NCBI GenBank assembly: GCA_017591395.1
Contig: WEDG01001344.1
Coordinates: 1-64,000, forward strand
Length of the DNA stretch: 64,000 bases
Direction of reading: 5' to 3'
Source: Schistocephalus solidus
Taxonomy: Eukaryota; Platyhelminthes; Cestoda; Diphyllobothriidea; Diphyllobothriidae
Below the pieces are notes generated by a model. That model saw only the letters and a program-made list of their open reading frames with translations, was not told where the DNA came from and did no database searches. A program made the position numbers and the translations under genes. Below are positions 1-11,175 of this stretch, piece after piece (position 1 is the first letter of the stretch; each line of letters opens with the position of its first letter).

Positions 1-1157
1 AAACATCAAATACGGCTGATTAAGACTGCCGTGGGCGTCGAAAATGTCTGAAAACAGGGAAAAAACCGAATACTTTTCACAGTTCTACCGCTCCGTCTTC
101 ACTAACGAGGCAAGGTTCCTTCGTCCCTCAGTGGATAACCCGCCGACTGCAAGCATTAGCCACATACGTTTCTCAGAATTTCTGTAATCCAGAGCCCTGC
201 TGACGAAGATAAACTGCAGATCAACCTAACTCGGTTGGAGGAGTGGTCGAATCATTGGCTTTTGCGGTTCAACGTCGATAAGTGTACAATACTTCGCTTA
301 GGCAAACCATCTGGATCTGCTGAAAGTAGAAGTTACTTTCTCAACGGTGAACTCTTAAAAGATGTGGAAACCCAAAAGGACCTTGGTGTGCTGACGACCA
401 CCACCTTAAACCATCGTCTCACTGCTTGAAAGTGGTGAAGAGCGCAATTTCGGTGTTGCATGCCAATAGACGGGCCTTTTTGGATTTCGATGAAGATCTT
501 TTCGCTTAGACTTTTGGAACATTCATTAGGCCGCATTTGGAATATGCTATGCACGCCTGGAAACCCTGGACAGTTTAAGATCAGAACTGCCTCGAAAAGA
601 GTACAGAGGAAAGCCACCAAAATGGTTAGAAGTCAAAGCTCCTTGCCATATCCAACCCGCCTAATGAATCTTAATCTGTTCCCTTTGAGTTATAGGCAAA
701 TGCGTGGTGATCTCCTGCAGACATTCCGCATTGTGAAGGGATTGGATTGTTGCCTGGAATTCTCGGACTTCTTTGAATTTGCCACCTTGACCCATCTCCG
801 AGGTCACCCATTGAAACTGCGTGTCCAGCAGGCGAGACTGGATGTGCGCAAGTTCTCCTTCTCTGTCAGAGTGGTTAAACCATGGAATGCCCTCCCTGAA
901 GACGTTGTAATGTCACCATCGCTGGAAAGCTTTAAAAGGAACCTTGACAGTTTTATGTTCCGCAACGAGCCTTAGCGATGAGGAATTTATCTTAATCCTC
1001 GAGATTCGTGCACCAATTTTCAGATTTTATGACCGCCTTTTGTACCTTTGCAACCCACATGGTTTCTCTGTATACCGCACTTAATTTTACGTTACAAATA
1101 GGGTACTCAAAGGCCCATACCTATTTCCCTCAATAAATTGAATTGAATTGAATTGAT
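1..1157 (+). mobile_element. LINE family A copy, internally deleted, 3' end intact
   Basis: This is the 3' part of a non-LTR retrotransposon. Reading pieces at 235-429 and 460-975 give the region after the reverse-transcriptase active site (EEWSNHWLLRFN...DLGVLT) and the conserved C-terminal stretch (PLSYRQMRGDLLQTFRIVKG, then FSFSVRVVKPWNALPEDVV). The element ends in a short A/T tail with repeated ATTGA at about 1135-1156, a simple-repeat 3' end typical of CR1-like LINEs. Against the copy at 23550-25859 it lacks about 700 bases holding the RT core; the join is at about 184/185. Stops and frameshifts make it non-functional. Its 5' end may lie outside the window. Confidence 0.85.
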
Positions 1158-1842
1158 ATCTTCTAGTAAGACTGGAGGCTCTTGGCATACGATCTCCTCT
1201 GCTTGACTTCATTGGGTCCTACTTGTCTAACCGCTGTCAAAAGGTCTAAGTAGGTAATAGCTGCTCAACAACTCACTTAATCACGAGTGGCGTATTGCAA
1301 CGCACGGTTTTGGGTCCTCTACTCTTCATTCTTCACATCAACGACTTTTCAAAAGCGCTCAAACATTCGCAAACCTTCAATTATGCTGATGACCTCAAGC
1401 GCTTTTATTCAGTTTCTGAGCTCATGGCCATTGTCGAAATACAGTTTGAGTTGGCAGAGTTTTCTCCATGGAGTGTAGTTTCCTTTGGTTGGGACCCACC
1501 AAGCTTCCCGGACACATATTATTTCAAAATAATCCACTTTTAGAACGTTTCACCGCCAGGGAAATAGGCCTATGTTACACGTATAGGCATACAAAATTAT
1601 TCATCATAGGAATAAACTTGCATTCGCACCTCATGCAGATCGATTTTCTGCAAAGGATGCACAGGTAATTCCTTCCGGAAATAAAGTTTAAACTTTACTA
1701 CATGTTTGTTCTTCCCATCCTAGAATATTGCTGAGCCCACTTTGATCTAATGAACACTTGTGACCGTAGTAAGAAAGAAAGGGCTCAGCAAGTTTGTGCC
1801 AGAAGACTTTTTTCTCTTTCTGGATCCAGAATTCTGTCGTTC
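1158..1842 (+). pseudogene. LINE family C reverse-transcriptase fragment
   Basis: A decayed reverse-transcriptase piece. Near 1165-1250 it reads LLVRLEALGIRSPLLDFIGSYL; at 1295-1420 it continues as TVLGPLLFILHIND and the YADD catalytic box (FNYADDLK). Near 1675-1730 it carries the FLPEIK...MFVLPILEYC motif of the RT C-terminal side, then ends abruptly where the family B 5' region begins at about 1843. Several frames are needed to read it. Wording in the C-terminal part matches the minus-strand copy at 6364-7762 (for example ARRLFSLSGS against TRRLFSLPGS), so I place both in one family. Confidence 0.75.
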
Positions 1843-2459
1843 AAGGTTAAGGTCGAAGGCGGTTGGTTCAAATTCAAAGATAAGTGAATTCTAAAATTTT
1901 AAACAGATTTATTCTTTTCCTGTTGAAACATTTAGATCAATTGTTGATAGTTATTTATATTTCTAACTCTTTATCAACTGCACATAACTGTTGCTATTGT
2001 TTTTAACAATAGGTGGAAATATACAGTTTTGAACTGTTTCACCCTACATAGCATCATCAAAGTGCTTGCAGATCTACGAAAAAGGACGGAATCTAACGAT
2101 AACTTTTAGAAAAAGACTTGAAATTAAGGAAGTTTACTTAATTTCCAGCGAAAATAGTTTACAACAATTGATATAGCAGTTGAGGTAATTTTCATCACGT
2201 GTAGCCTCTTCGCTAACTCTGCTTTCAGTTTAAACTCATTACCTAAAAGACTTTTTATTTGCAGTGCCTTGTTTTAAACATATTGCATCTCTTATTACGC
2301 AAAACGTCACATGTGACAACGGCCCTTCGTTTTATTGCTATTAAAAATACGATATTACAAACTCAATATGAAACCTCAGTCATAGCTTAAGCGCACATGT
2401 CTTCTCAGCGTAAAATTTCCACAAGATCAACCCACCTTAAACATAAAGAAACTAGACCT
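1843..2459 (+). mobile_element. LINE family B, 5' region of a broken copy
   Basis: This stretch is alignable by eye with 10545-11180: shared blocks include ttcaaggt-aaggtcgaaggcg at the start, gataagtgaattct, tcctgttgaaa, and cgcaaaacgtcaca further on. Both copies start at the same point, which suggests the true 5' end of the element. No coding sequence is visible; it is best read as 5' untranslated region. The copy is cut at 2459/2460 by the LTR of a gypsy element lying in the opposite orientation. Family B sequence resumes at about 5839. Confidence 0.7.
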
Positions 2460-2954
2460 TGTAGGGAAGACAAGGGTTAACACTGCTTAGAAACAAGGTG
2501 TACAAAAAACTACCGCTAAGTGGGGAATTGTGTGTCTAAACTACAAACAACAAAAGGACGGTAAAAAACGACAGAGGATCATTAGAATTCAGACTCACCA
2601 AAGCGAAGCCTTCTTAGATATTAAGTTTTATAGCGGATTATAATGAGTTCTGCACTAGATCCAGAAAGCTTTGGACCAAGGACGATTAACAGAGTCATGA
2701 TTTCAATTGAGCTGACTTTTGGTGGAATGCGATCGAGGAATGAAGATCGATCGTTGCAATTGACTGCAAATAATTGAGAAAGATCAGCACAATTAAGAGA
2801 GCGCTGGTGACCTACAGCAGCGAAAACAAGGGACGTCCCCACTTGCGGTTTGAAGTTCGCTGTGTGTATTTCTTAGCATATTAAAACAAGCATACATAAA
2901 GGTTCAGGTGAACAAGAAAGATACAAGCATGTAAATTGTACAAACACCTACACA
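2460..2954 (-). repeat. 3' LTR of the gypsy element
   Basis: On the minus strand the repeat begins TGTGTAGG directly after the polypurine tract and ends CCCTACA, giving the TG...CA ends and short inverted termini expected of an LTR; length 495 bases. The lower boundary is supported by the neighbouring LINE, whose homologous sequence stops exactly there (gacct at 2459). Only one LTR copy is in the window, so a comparison of two LTRs cannot be used to confirm the ends. Confidence 0.7.
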
Positions 2955-2955
2955 A

Positions 2956-2965
2956 CTCCCCCACC
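2956..2965 (-). promoter_or_regulatory. Polypurine tract of the gypsy element
   Basis: On the minus strand the ten bases read GGTGGGGGAG and lie immediately upstream of the LTR start. This is the position and composition of the plus-strand primer of LTR retrotransposons. Confidence 0.65.
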
Positions 2966-3243
2966 AGAGCTTTTGGTTGTACAAAAAAGGCTCGATAATA
3001 AATGCAAAAAAATTACACAACGAAGTCCTTAAGATTGGCAGAAAAATGTATATGTCTACCTAAACGAGAAGAAATGCGTTGTGGGGAAAAATGAGTCACA
3101 AAATGTGTGGGTGGGGTGGTCGAGTGTGATGGTTGAGTAGAAGGGACCTTAGTAGGTGGAATGGGTGGTGACTGTGCGGAAGAATGGGATGGAACAACGG
3201 GCGGCGAGATGCACTCGAGGTAGGCTCGCTTGAGTTTGTCTCT

Positions 3244-5829
3244 TCAGCCTTCTGAATGACGTAATACGTGTCCATCCGTTGAAGCACCTTTGTAAGGGCC
3301 ATTATAAGAGGAACAAAGAGCCTTGCGAACTGCGTCGTGCCGGATGAAGACGAATGGGGCTAATATAATATCGTCTTGCACAAACACGCAATTGGGTATC
3401 AGGCGCGTGGGAGTTGGATGCTGTTTAGCCATGCGTTGTTTCAATTGTTGAACGAAAGTATTGGACATTCTGGTGTTTACGGTGGAAGAGTGCACTAATT
3501 CTCCGGGCAGGCGGAGAGGTGAACCATATATAAGTTTGGCCGTAGTGCATTGAATGTCCTCCTTGACAGCTGATCGAATATCCAAAGGTACGAGGGGTAG
3601 GTCGTCACTCCAAGCAGTTGGGTCTGTGTGAGTCATCAGTGCTGTCTTCAGTTGAAGATGCACGCGTTCTACGAGGCCGTTGGAAGTAGGGTGATATGCC
3701 GTAGTCGTAATGTGCGCACACCCGAACAGTTGAGTGAACTCGCGGAAGAGACTAGGCTGAAATTGGCTTCCACGATAGTAGTAATGGTGGCTGGCACACC
3801 AAAATTGGCAATCCAGTGGTTCAGAAGGACCATGGTGATATTTTCTGACGAGTTACCGATATCGGAATTGCGATTGGCCATCGCGTGAAACAGTCGACTG
3901 CTGTGAAAATGTGTGTGCCCACGGGAAGGTGGTAACGGCCCAACAAAGTCTAAGTTGACGTGATGGAATCGAACGTGCGGAACGGCAAATGTGCTTGGTG
4001 GGGAAAGGTTTGGTGATGCACTTTGTTTTTCTGGCACGCTTTACACTGCTTAGTCTAAGAGGCAATGCCAGTGTTCATCTTCGGCCAGGCAAAGTGAGCA
4101 GCAATTAGTTTGCGACTCGTGCGGATGCCAGGATGCGACAGAGTGTGAAAATGGTCAAACAATACCTTACGGTAGGATGGTGGAACAACAGGTCGGGGAG
4201 TGCCTGGGGACCAGTCACATAAAATCGTACCTGGTGATGCTGGAAGTGGTGCATCTAAAGGCTGCAGATTACTAGATGTACGCATGTCAGCAATGGACTC
4301 GTCTTCTAGTTAGAGGTCTGCAAGCTTCGTCAGGTCAAAGTTGGATGACAGGGTGTTGACGTCAGGTCTGGGTAACACATCAGCAACGACATTGTCGTTG
4401 CCTCGAACGTAGCGGATATCAGCAGTAAACTGCGAAATAAAGTCAACGTGACGCACTTGTCTGGGCTAGTACCTATCTGGTTTGGCCTTGAGGGCATAAG
4501 TAAGAGGTTTGTGGTCGGTATGAAGCCAAAAATTTCTTCCCTCTAAAAGGTGGTGAAAATGGTGAACAGCCAGGTATATAGTAAAGAGCTCGCGAGAGAA
4601 AGTACTGTAGTGAGTCTGCACAGGTTTTAGCTTCTGTGAAAAGAAAGCCAATGGCTGCAACTTTTTATTCACCTGTTGATGCAAGACTGCGCCGACAGCA
4701 CTGTTGGAAGCTTCAGTGGTCAAAATTAACTGGGTAGAAGCGTCAGAAATGAGATGTTGCAGCATAGTCGCATCAGCGAGGGCTTTCTTGGTTGCCTCAA
4801 AAGCTGAGTGAACTATCGGTGAAAGTTCAAGTGGCTTGGCTTTCGACTTCAAACGATCAGTCAAGGGAACCAGTATTGCCGCACAGTTGGGAATGAAACG
4901 CTGGTAATAATTGATAAGTCCAATGAAACTTTGCGGTTGTACAAGGGTCTTGGAGCCGGAAAAGACAAAATGCTTTGAACCTTTTCCGAAAGGGGTGTAA
5001 TTTCATGCTGGTCAACGTGATGACCGAGGAAATCAAGAGAAGGAATTCCAAAAAGGCATTTTTCGATGTTAAATTGCAATCCATGTTGCTGGAAACGATC
5101 GAAAACTTTGCGCAAGTGCGATTCTTTTTCCGCTGGCGAAGAGCTTGCGACGAGGATTTCGTCGATATAGACAAAATTAAACGAAAGATCCCGCAAGACC
5201 TCATCAATAAACCGCTAGAAGGGTTGTGCCGCGTTACGCAAACCAAAAGGTATGCGGAGAAACTCGAACAATCCAAAAGGCGTTGCGATGGCGGTTTTGG
5301 GGATGCCTTTCTCGGCGACCGGTATCTGATGGTATGCTTTCACGAGATCTATCTTGCAGAAAATGGTCTTTCCAGCCATCATGTCAGAAAAATCGTGAAT
5401 ATGAGGAATGGGATACCGATCGGGGACGGTTGCTCTGTTCAACGCACGATAATCACCACATGGCCTCCAATCATCGGCCGATTTCTTGGGGACCATGTGC
5501 AGTGGAGAGGCCCATGGGCTGGAAGAAGAGCGAATAATCCCTTAATTTAGGATGAGTTCGAACTCATTTAGAGCTATTCGTAGCTTTTCTGGATGAAGCC
5601 TGCGTGGATGAGCGTGCACTGGTTGCCTAGTGGTAACGATGTGATGTTTGACTGTGTGCTGAGCTTGCTTGGTAAACTGACAAGGTTTAGCGAGGGACGG
5701 ATAGTTCTCCAAAATGCCAGAGAATGGTGAGTTTGGAATGGTTAAGTGTATGCCAACCGAAGGTTCAGAGGTGACGGTACTGACGATTAAGAATTTGGTT
5801 GCGGTATCAATGAGTATATGATGTTTCAA
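3244..5829 (-). pseudogene. gypsy pol: RT, RNase H, integrase (broken)
   Basis: From 5829 downwards the minus strand encodes a leader ending PRRLHPEKLRIALNEFE, then RT ([37 protein letters not shown], and FVYIDEILVASSS, where the usual YIDD box is YIDE). RNase H follows at 4864-4466 (LILTTEASNSAVGAVLHQQ, FSRELFTIYLAVHHF, HTDHKPL). The HHCC-side integrase domain lies at 4285-4055 (LFDHFHTLSHPGIR), the integrase core at 4037-3669 (LDFVGPLPPSRGHTHF), and the C-terminal part at 3663-3244. Breaks: stops at about 5539-5541, 5215-5217, 4466-4468 and 4055-4057, and frameshifts near 4950, between 4055 and 4037, and near 3665. With the YIDE change it cannot make an active enzyme. Confidence 0.9.
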
Positions 5830-5838
5830 ATCGATTGC

Positions 5839-6363
5839 AATAGTTAAATATTCTCAATCTTATATTTATGCTGATGACCTCAAATGCATGTATTATTTCT
5901 CTGACTCTACGGCCGAACGATGTCTAGAGCAGATTTATTTGGACTTTGACGCTCTTTCAGCGTGACGCTCCGAGTGTCTAATGGAGTTCTCACATTCTAA
6001 GTGTCACTACATGTGTTTTGGGCCTTTCAGGCTGCCATACCCTGTTACATTTAAAGGTTGTCCTATGACTGAATGTTTCTCCATCAAGGACTTAGGCTAA
6101 AGCTACCCCAGCAAATTGCATCTTCCGCCTCACACCGACAGAATTACGACCGAAGCTTCTCAGAGTTGCGGCTTTATTTCTTATAATTTCTACCTTCCTG
6201 AAATTAAATAAAGACTTTATCGTATGTTTGTACTTCCCATTCTTGAATTTTGCTGTCCTTTATTCGGTTTAATGAATAAATCTAGCCATTCAAAAATTGA
6301 AAATGTCCAACGACATTTCACAAAAAACTCCTGTATCCGACTCGTTCAAATACTTCCTACTCA
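5839..6363 (+). mobile_element. LINE family B RT fragment, middle of the broken copy
   Basis: Closely follows 16757-17280: both read through YADDLKC, then the EFS...KC...Y region, DLG-SY, and FLPEIK...RMFVLPILEF. Several stops and frameshifts are present. It starts at a junction with the gypsy element (about 5838/5839) and is cut at about 6363 by a minus-strand LINE. The reading continues after that insertion at about 7763, so this is one element with a nested insertion. Confidence 0.8.
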
Positions 6364-7070
6364 AATAAATAAATAAATAAATTGTATATTTAAGGCCCAG
6401 AGAGCCCCGTCATTTCAAACTTAGTATCGCGGTATAAATAAATACAAAGTGGATGATTGCTGCTCTATGTGAGCAGCCATATTAATAGCAGAAATTAACA
6501 ATATGGTAGGCATATCCGATTCAGAACGATTTGCCATTTTTAAAGCAATAGACAATAATCTTTAACATAAACGGTGAACTAGAAAAGAAGCAGTAAACAA
6601 ACTCCTACGGTTAAATCGGAGGCGGAGTTCAGCGAGCCGCCAATTTAAAAAAAAATAGGAGAAAAAAAAACTGCTTCACTAAAACATTAATAGCCAGATG
6701 CAATGGGATAGATCTGTGATGATGCTGACAACGTATGAGGGTTCGGAACGCTCCTTGTCGTGTGAGAGATAATATAGCAGTCAGAGCTACTGTTTGTAAC
6801 CACCAGTGGAGGTGAGAGAGGACGGACTCATCGTGGACACCAGAGTCAAAACGAAGACGGGACAGTAGAGGTCATGAGATCATCATTGAGATGCGACCTT
6901 GCCGACTGCATAGTCCACCAAGCAAAGAGGCAAAACTATCAGAACCCGCATTGATCCTCAACTGAACCTGGAGACCATCGTCGGGGTTACAAAAGCGGAG
7001 GAAAGTACCAAGGTTGTCAAGACTTGGCGTTGCTTGTTTAAAAGGAGGGGGCAAAAAGTGAATGCAAAGA

Positions 7071-7166
7071 TTGACTCTGCAGAGGATGATGGACATATAG
7101 TAAGAGACCAATATATAATTGACTCTGCAGAGGATGATGGATATATAATAAGAGACCATTATAATA
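7071..7166. repeat. 48-base tandem duplication
   Basis: Two head-to-tail copies with period 48, recognised by gactctgcagaggatgatgg at 7073 and 7121, followed by atata and taagagacca. They lie in the 3' untranslated part of the minus-strand LINE. Confidence 0.85.
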
Positions 7167-7182
7167 TCAAGGGAACTGCCTC

Positions 7183-7762
7183 AAATACCAGGAGGACCCT
7201 TTTCAAAATCCAAAAGTTGCGAGTTAGGGAAGGAAACAGACAATAAGGACTTTATATCTTCCGAAGTTAAATGTTTGCGTAACTTTGTTTTGAAAATAGC
7301 TAATGTGGACGACAACCTAATTTGCAGTGGAAGATTATTCCAGATGAAAGCATATTTGGAGGTGAAAAACTGAGACCGGTTAGTTGTGGAGCTAAGGGGT
7401 GGTGAAATGATCATGGAGGAATTACGAGTGGCATAGGGTCGATCTACCGGAGTAAGAGCGTTAATTCGTGGAAGATTTGGGCTAGAGTTAACGCGAAACA
7501 GGAAGCAGAGACCAGCTTCGAGTCTTCTTACCCATAGAAATTTAATGTTTGCTAACTGGCATCTATCCGTATAAGAGATACTGGATCCAGGAAGAGAAAA
7601 TAGTCTTCGAGTAAAAGCCCTCTGAACTTTTTCAATCTTACTGCGGTCAGAGGCGTTCATCAGCCCAAAGAGGGGACAGCAGTATTCTAGAATAGGAAGA
7701 ACAAACATGCGGTACAGGTCTAACTTTATTTCCGGAAGGAAGAAATTATGCGATATAACTGA
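7183..7762 (-). pseudogene. LINE family C RT C-terminal region
   Basis: An open stretch of about 190 codons covering the RT C-terminal side: LPILEYCCPLFGLMNASDRS, the basic WVRRLEAGLCFLFR block, and FIWNNLPLQIR near the end, with a stop after FEKGPPGI. The open frame continues upstream to 7864, but that part (about 34 codons) is antisense family B sequence beyond the insertion junction, so it is an accidental fusion and not part of the element's protein. No RT active-site motif is present in this truncated copy. Confidence 0.75.
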
Positions 7763-8730
7763 TGCTAACTGATGAATATAAAATGTATGTGGGTCAGGAG
7801 ACTGGAAGCAGGCTTTTGTCTCCTTTTTCAACTTAATAATAACTAAAATCTTCCCAAGCTTCATGTCATTGCCCTAGTTAGTCTTCCTTAAAGCCTATGA
7901 AATTCTGCACTTATTCTACCTCCTCCTGCTCTAAATTGTTTTCTTCTAGGTTTAGCCTTTCTTTGGAATAACTTGCCAATTGAAATTAGGTCGTTAACTA
8001 GTCCAGTTGCATTAAAGCGAAGAATGCACATTTATCTTAACATAAATTCTATTAAACTTTTAGTTTCCTTATCTTTTCCGAGCAGCTTTCTCCATGACTC
8101 GGAGAAAGGACCATCGGAAATTTAAGAGACCTTCTTGAAACTATTTTTCTCTACCTCGAGTATCACAGGAACCATGATGTCTCCTTATACCACCAGTCAT
8201 TCAAAAGATGGAAGTCATTTTGACGTACACAGTCTTAAATGCTCCCGCCTCGTTGGATACTTATCATTATCAGAATTCAATTCTGTATCCTGAGATGCCG
8301 AGGCCTCACTTCCACTGATGCCTTTTTGCGGGATTTGATTTCATGCACCTTAGTGATCAAGATCAAAGAAGATCGACGTTTCATTCTCTCATTCTGAGCT
8401 GCTACTGCATTATTAGCCTTCTCTACCCATTTAGCTTATTTTTCCTGAGCAGTATTTTATCTCCTACCCTCTTTTTGAAAATAGAGGTCTATTTAAATCT
8501 GCTTCCATTTGCAAGATAGGCGTTTTTCCCTGCCTATTTTCCTGTTCACAATTAATTTCAAAAACATCTCTAACTATTTCCCTAACAGGACGAGTTTTGC
8601 CTACATTATTACATATTTGTACATTTTATCTGCACACTTTGTCATAATTTTATTTCGATACTGTGTTTTTTTTGACAGTGCCTTCCCAGCGCTTACCAAA
8701 TATAAATTCTAAACTATCTCTTTTGCTGAA
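7763..8730 (+). mobile_element. LINE family B, 3' end of the broken copy
   Basis: Matches 17285-18262 through gggtcaggagact-gaagcaggcttttgtctcc, ataacttgccaattgaaatt, the long 3' untranslated region, and the last bases accaaatataaattctaaa. The coding part is broken by frameshifts. Together with 1843-2459 and 5839-6363 it makes up one family B copy with two nested retroelements and a large deletion in the middle. Confidence 0.8.
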
Positions 8731-8776
8731 AAATTTCCATTATAAACATTAAAGTTTTGTCGGTTAGAAGAATCAA

Positions 8777-9045
8777 AGCCGGCAGCTGCTCCCTGTTTCG
8801 TGTTTATTCTAGCCATAATCTTCTACGAATTACGCCCTCACTCCAGAAGATCGACCTTATACCACCCGTAATTCCTCCATGACCATTCAACTGCCAATTT
8901 GCTCTAGCGGTATCAAAATATCCCCTATGTAAGCATTATATTTTGAATAAGATGAAGTCATTATTCTCAATTTCCTTCCCAAAAACTCAACTATCGGAGA
9001 TTGAAGAGGGTCCTCCTGGAAATTGAAGCAGTTAACCTGTATGCT
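8777..9045 (+). pseudogene. LINE family C remnant
   Basis: Decayed sequence matching, on the opposite strand, the copy at 7181-7510: it shares the blocks around the ctccctgtttcg/cttcctgtttcg region, gatcgacc-tat, cgtaattcctccatga, and gaagagggtcctcctgg near the end. No open frame of note. Confidence 0.6.
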
Positions 9046-10240
9046 AACTGGTTTCTAAATCAACGGATATTGTTCTCGTATAGAGACAATCTTTGCAACC
9101 GTTTTTCTTTCTGTCCCCATCCGTTGGTTTCCTTGATTCGTGCAATCCCCTCTTTTTTTCACCCTCTGCAAACTTCTACAAACTCGTTAGCCATCATCTC
9201 TGTCATGCCTTTGGATAATGGTGTTTGTGGCCTTTAACCTTTTTCCTTGTTTCAATCCTCAACGGACTGTTGACGAATGTGATAGGTTCCTTTGTTTTTA
9301 CAACCTTATCAGCGGCCTCAGCAACCATAACGAGAGTACCATGGTCACATCTCTTGCACTTCGACGGTCCTTTCCTTGTTTTGACCCAAACTTACTGATG
9401 CTACCCGCGATGGATTTCTGACAGTTGCCCCTATAGGTATTCCATAAGGAGTATGATCCCACTTGCAGTGATACGGTGGTGAAATGAAGCCTCTGGCGTT
9501 ACACACTTTCCCACGGCGAGGAACGTTTCGAACACTCATTCACTCTCACCAGCCTGGCGGTCTTACCTCACGCGTAAATTTTCTCACATGATCAACATTT
9601 TGTTTTCTCCCTAAAACCCAAAAATCACATTCAACCTTTACCTTTTCCGTAAAAGTGCCCCATATTTTTTCAATCTATTCTGGTTTATTTATTTCTTTCA
9701 CCATGCTGTTTGCTATCATTTGAAATCACTAATAAGCTGACGTAGTATTAATAAATAGAGATGAATGTTCGCGTTTCAGGCGCGTGTATAAGTAATATTC
9801 GTAAAATAAAAACCGTTAAAGTCTACACATTCATTTTTTTATGAAAGTACCCTTCGTAATACTCAAAGAAAGCTATATATATCCGTTAGAAGCAGGCGCT
9901 TTGCGAGGCCTGAATGCTGCGTGATCTATAGGCATCCTAGCGCTTTTCAAAGTTGTAATGCAGAATTACTGAATTAAATACAGTTAATTCGCAAGTAAGA
10001 GAACCTATTAAGCTTCTGAACTAGACTGGAAGGTTCGCGTCTCAAACAGCCCACATTTCGACTAAAGAATATCATCGTTATTTCTACATTAATGCCTAAT
10101 CCAACACGTAGATTTTGGAAAACGACTGGGAACAGGACAAAATACAAAGTGGCTGGATGTTGATTTCAGGGAAGCAAAGTGAATTATGTAAAAAATAAAC
10201 TTACGAATGCGAATTTGATTACGTGATTCTATCGTGGCAC
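9046..10240. other. AT-rich stretch with nothing recognised
   Basis: Short chance ORFs only. No domain, repeat match or splice-like coding pattern was found. Probably decayed repeat or intergenic DNA. Confidence 0.5.
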
Positions 10241-10525
10241 TTGTGTCTGGTGTCTCCAATCCTGTTCACAACCTCAAATCAAGAGGCGGAGAAAAATATG
10301 GATCCTATATACGCATTATGACAGCATAACCTTTGAAAGTGATCATAAGGCAATAATAGCAATGCTCCCTCTAAACATAAAACTAACATCCTATTCTAGG
10401 TACACTTACATAAATCCAAAAAACTTGACGTAGACTATATGAAAAACTATACAAGGACATTGGACTAGAGTTCATACCTTCTAACAATATCCCTGACGGA
10501 AGCTGCTAACCTTTTACACTCTACC
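10241..10525 (+). pseudogene. LINE endonuclease C-terminal fragment
   Basis: In one frame the stretch near 10310-10400 reads DSITFESDHKAIIAMLPLN, where SDH is the conserved histidine-containing end of the AP-type endonuclease of LINEs. It is followed by a degenerate linker (TYINPKNL). It may belong with the LINE at 18400-20170, but that is a guess from composition. Confidence 0.5.
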
Positions 10526-11175
10526 CCTTTCATAGTTCAAGTTCAAGGTCAAGGTCGAAGGCGTTTGGTTCAAATTTGAAGATAAGTGAATTCTCGAATT
10601 TTTAACCGATGTCTTCGTTTCCTGTTGAAAATATTAGCTTAATTATTGACAATTTATTGTATTTCTACCTCATTATTAGCTGCACACACTTGCAGTTATT
10701 GCTATTGCAAAAGGGTAAAATATAAAGTTTTTAAACTTTTTCACCCTTCATAGCCTCATTAAAGTTCTCGCAGATTTACGTCAAAAGGACGGAATATAAA
10801 GGTAAATTCTATAAATAAAGTTGAAATTTTGTAAGTTTACCTTATTTCCAGCGAAGAATAATTTGCAGTATGTGGTATACCAGTTGATATAATTTTTCAT
10901 CCTGCATAGCCTCTTCGCTAATTCTATTTTCAGTTTACACTCGTTACCTTGCAGATATTTGCTTGCAGTGCCTTGCTTAAGACACATATTTCAAATATTA
11001 CATCGTTTATTCCGCAAAACGTCACAAGTGACAATTTCCCTTTCGTATTATCGAATTGAAAAATACTTATATTTTAAAATCAATATGAAACCGCAGTCAG
11101 TGCTTAGACGCAAACATCCACTTCGCGTGAAACTTCCACTAGAGCAATCCTCCTTAAGCATGAAGAAATTAGACC

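Larger units (their letters stand above)
2460..5838 (-). mobile_element. Ty3/gypsy LTR retrotransposon, 5' half missing
   Basis: Minus-strand LTR retrotransposon with a 3' LTR (2460-2954), a polypurine tract (about 2956-2965) and a pol region reading towards lower coordinates in the order reverse transcriptase, RNase H, integrase zinc-binding domain, integrase core, integrase C-terminal part. That order (integrase last) identifies Ty3/gypsy rather than copia. Gag, most of the protease, the primer-binding site and the 5' LTR are absent: the element stops at about 5838, where LINE family B sequence starts. It sits inside the 5' region of a family B LINE. The protein wording resembles CsRn1-type flatworm gypsy elements; that subfamily placement is an inference. 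Confidence 0.9.
6364..7762 (-). mobile_element. LINE family C copy nested in LINE family B
   Basis: Minus-strand, 5'-truncated LINE. Its 3' end is at 6364, where the minus strand ends in repeated TTTA units, and its truncated 5' end is at about 7762. The coding part (about 7760-7183) reads from FFLPEIKLDLYRMFVLPILE to FEKGPPGI, the RT C-terminal region. Between the coding part and the tail lie roughly 800 bases of 3' untranslated sequence, including a 48-base tandem duplication. It interrupts family B between ctactcaa (6363) and gatgctaac (about 7765), comparable to the uninterrupted site near 17280 in the other copy. Confidence 0.8.

Noticed and set aside
5226..5537. Plus-strand ORFs overlapping the gypsy RT
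   Set aside because: They are antisense shadows of the RT reading frame on the minus strand.
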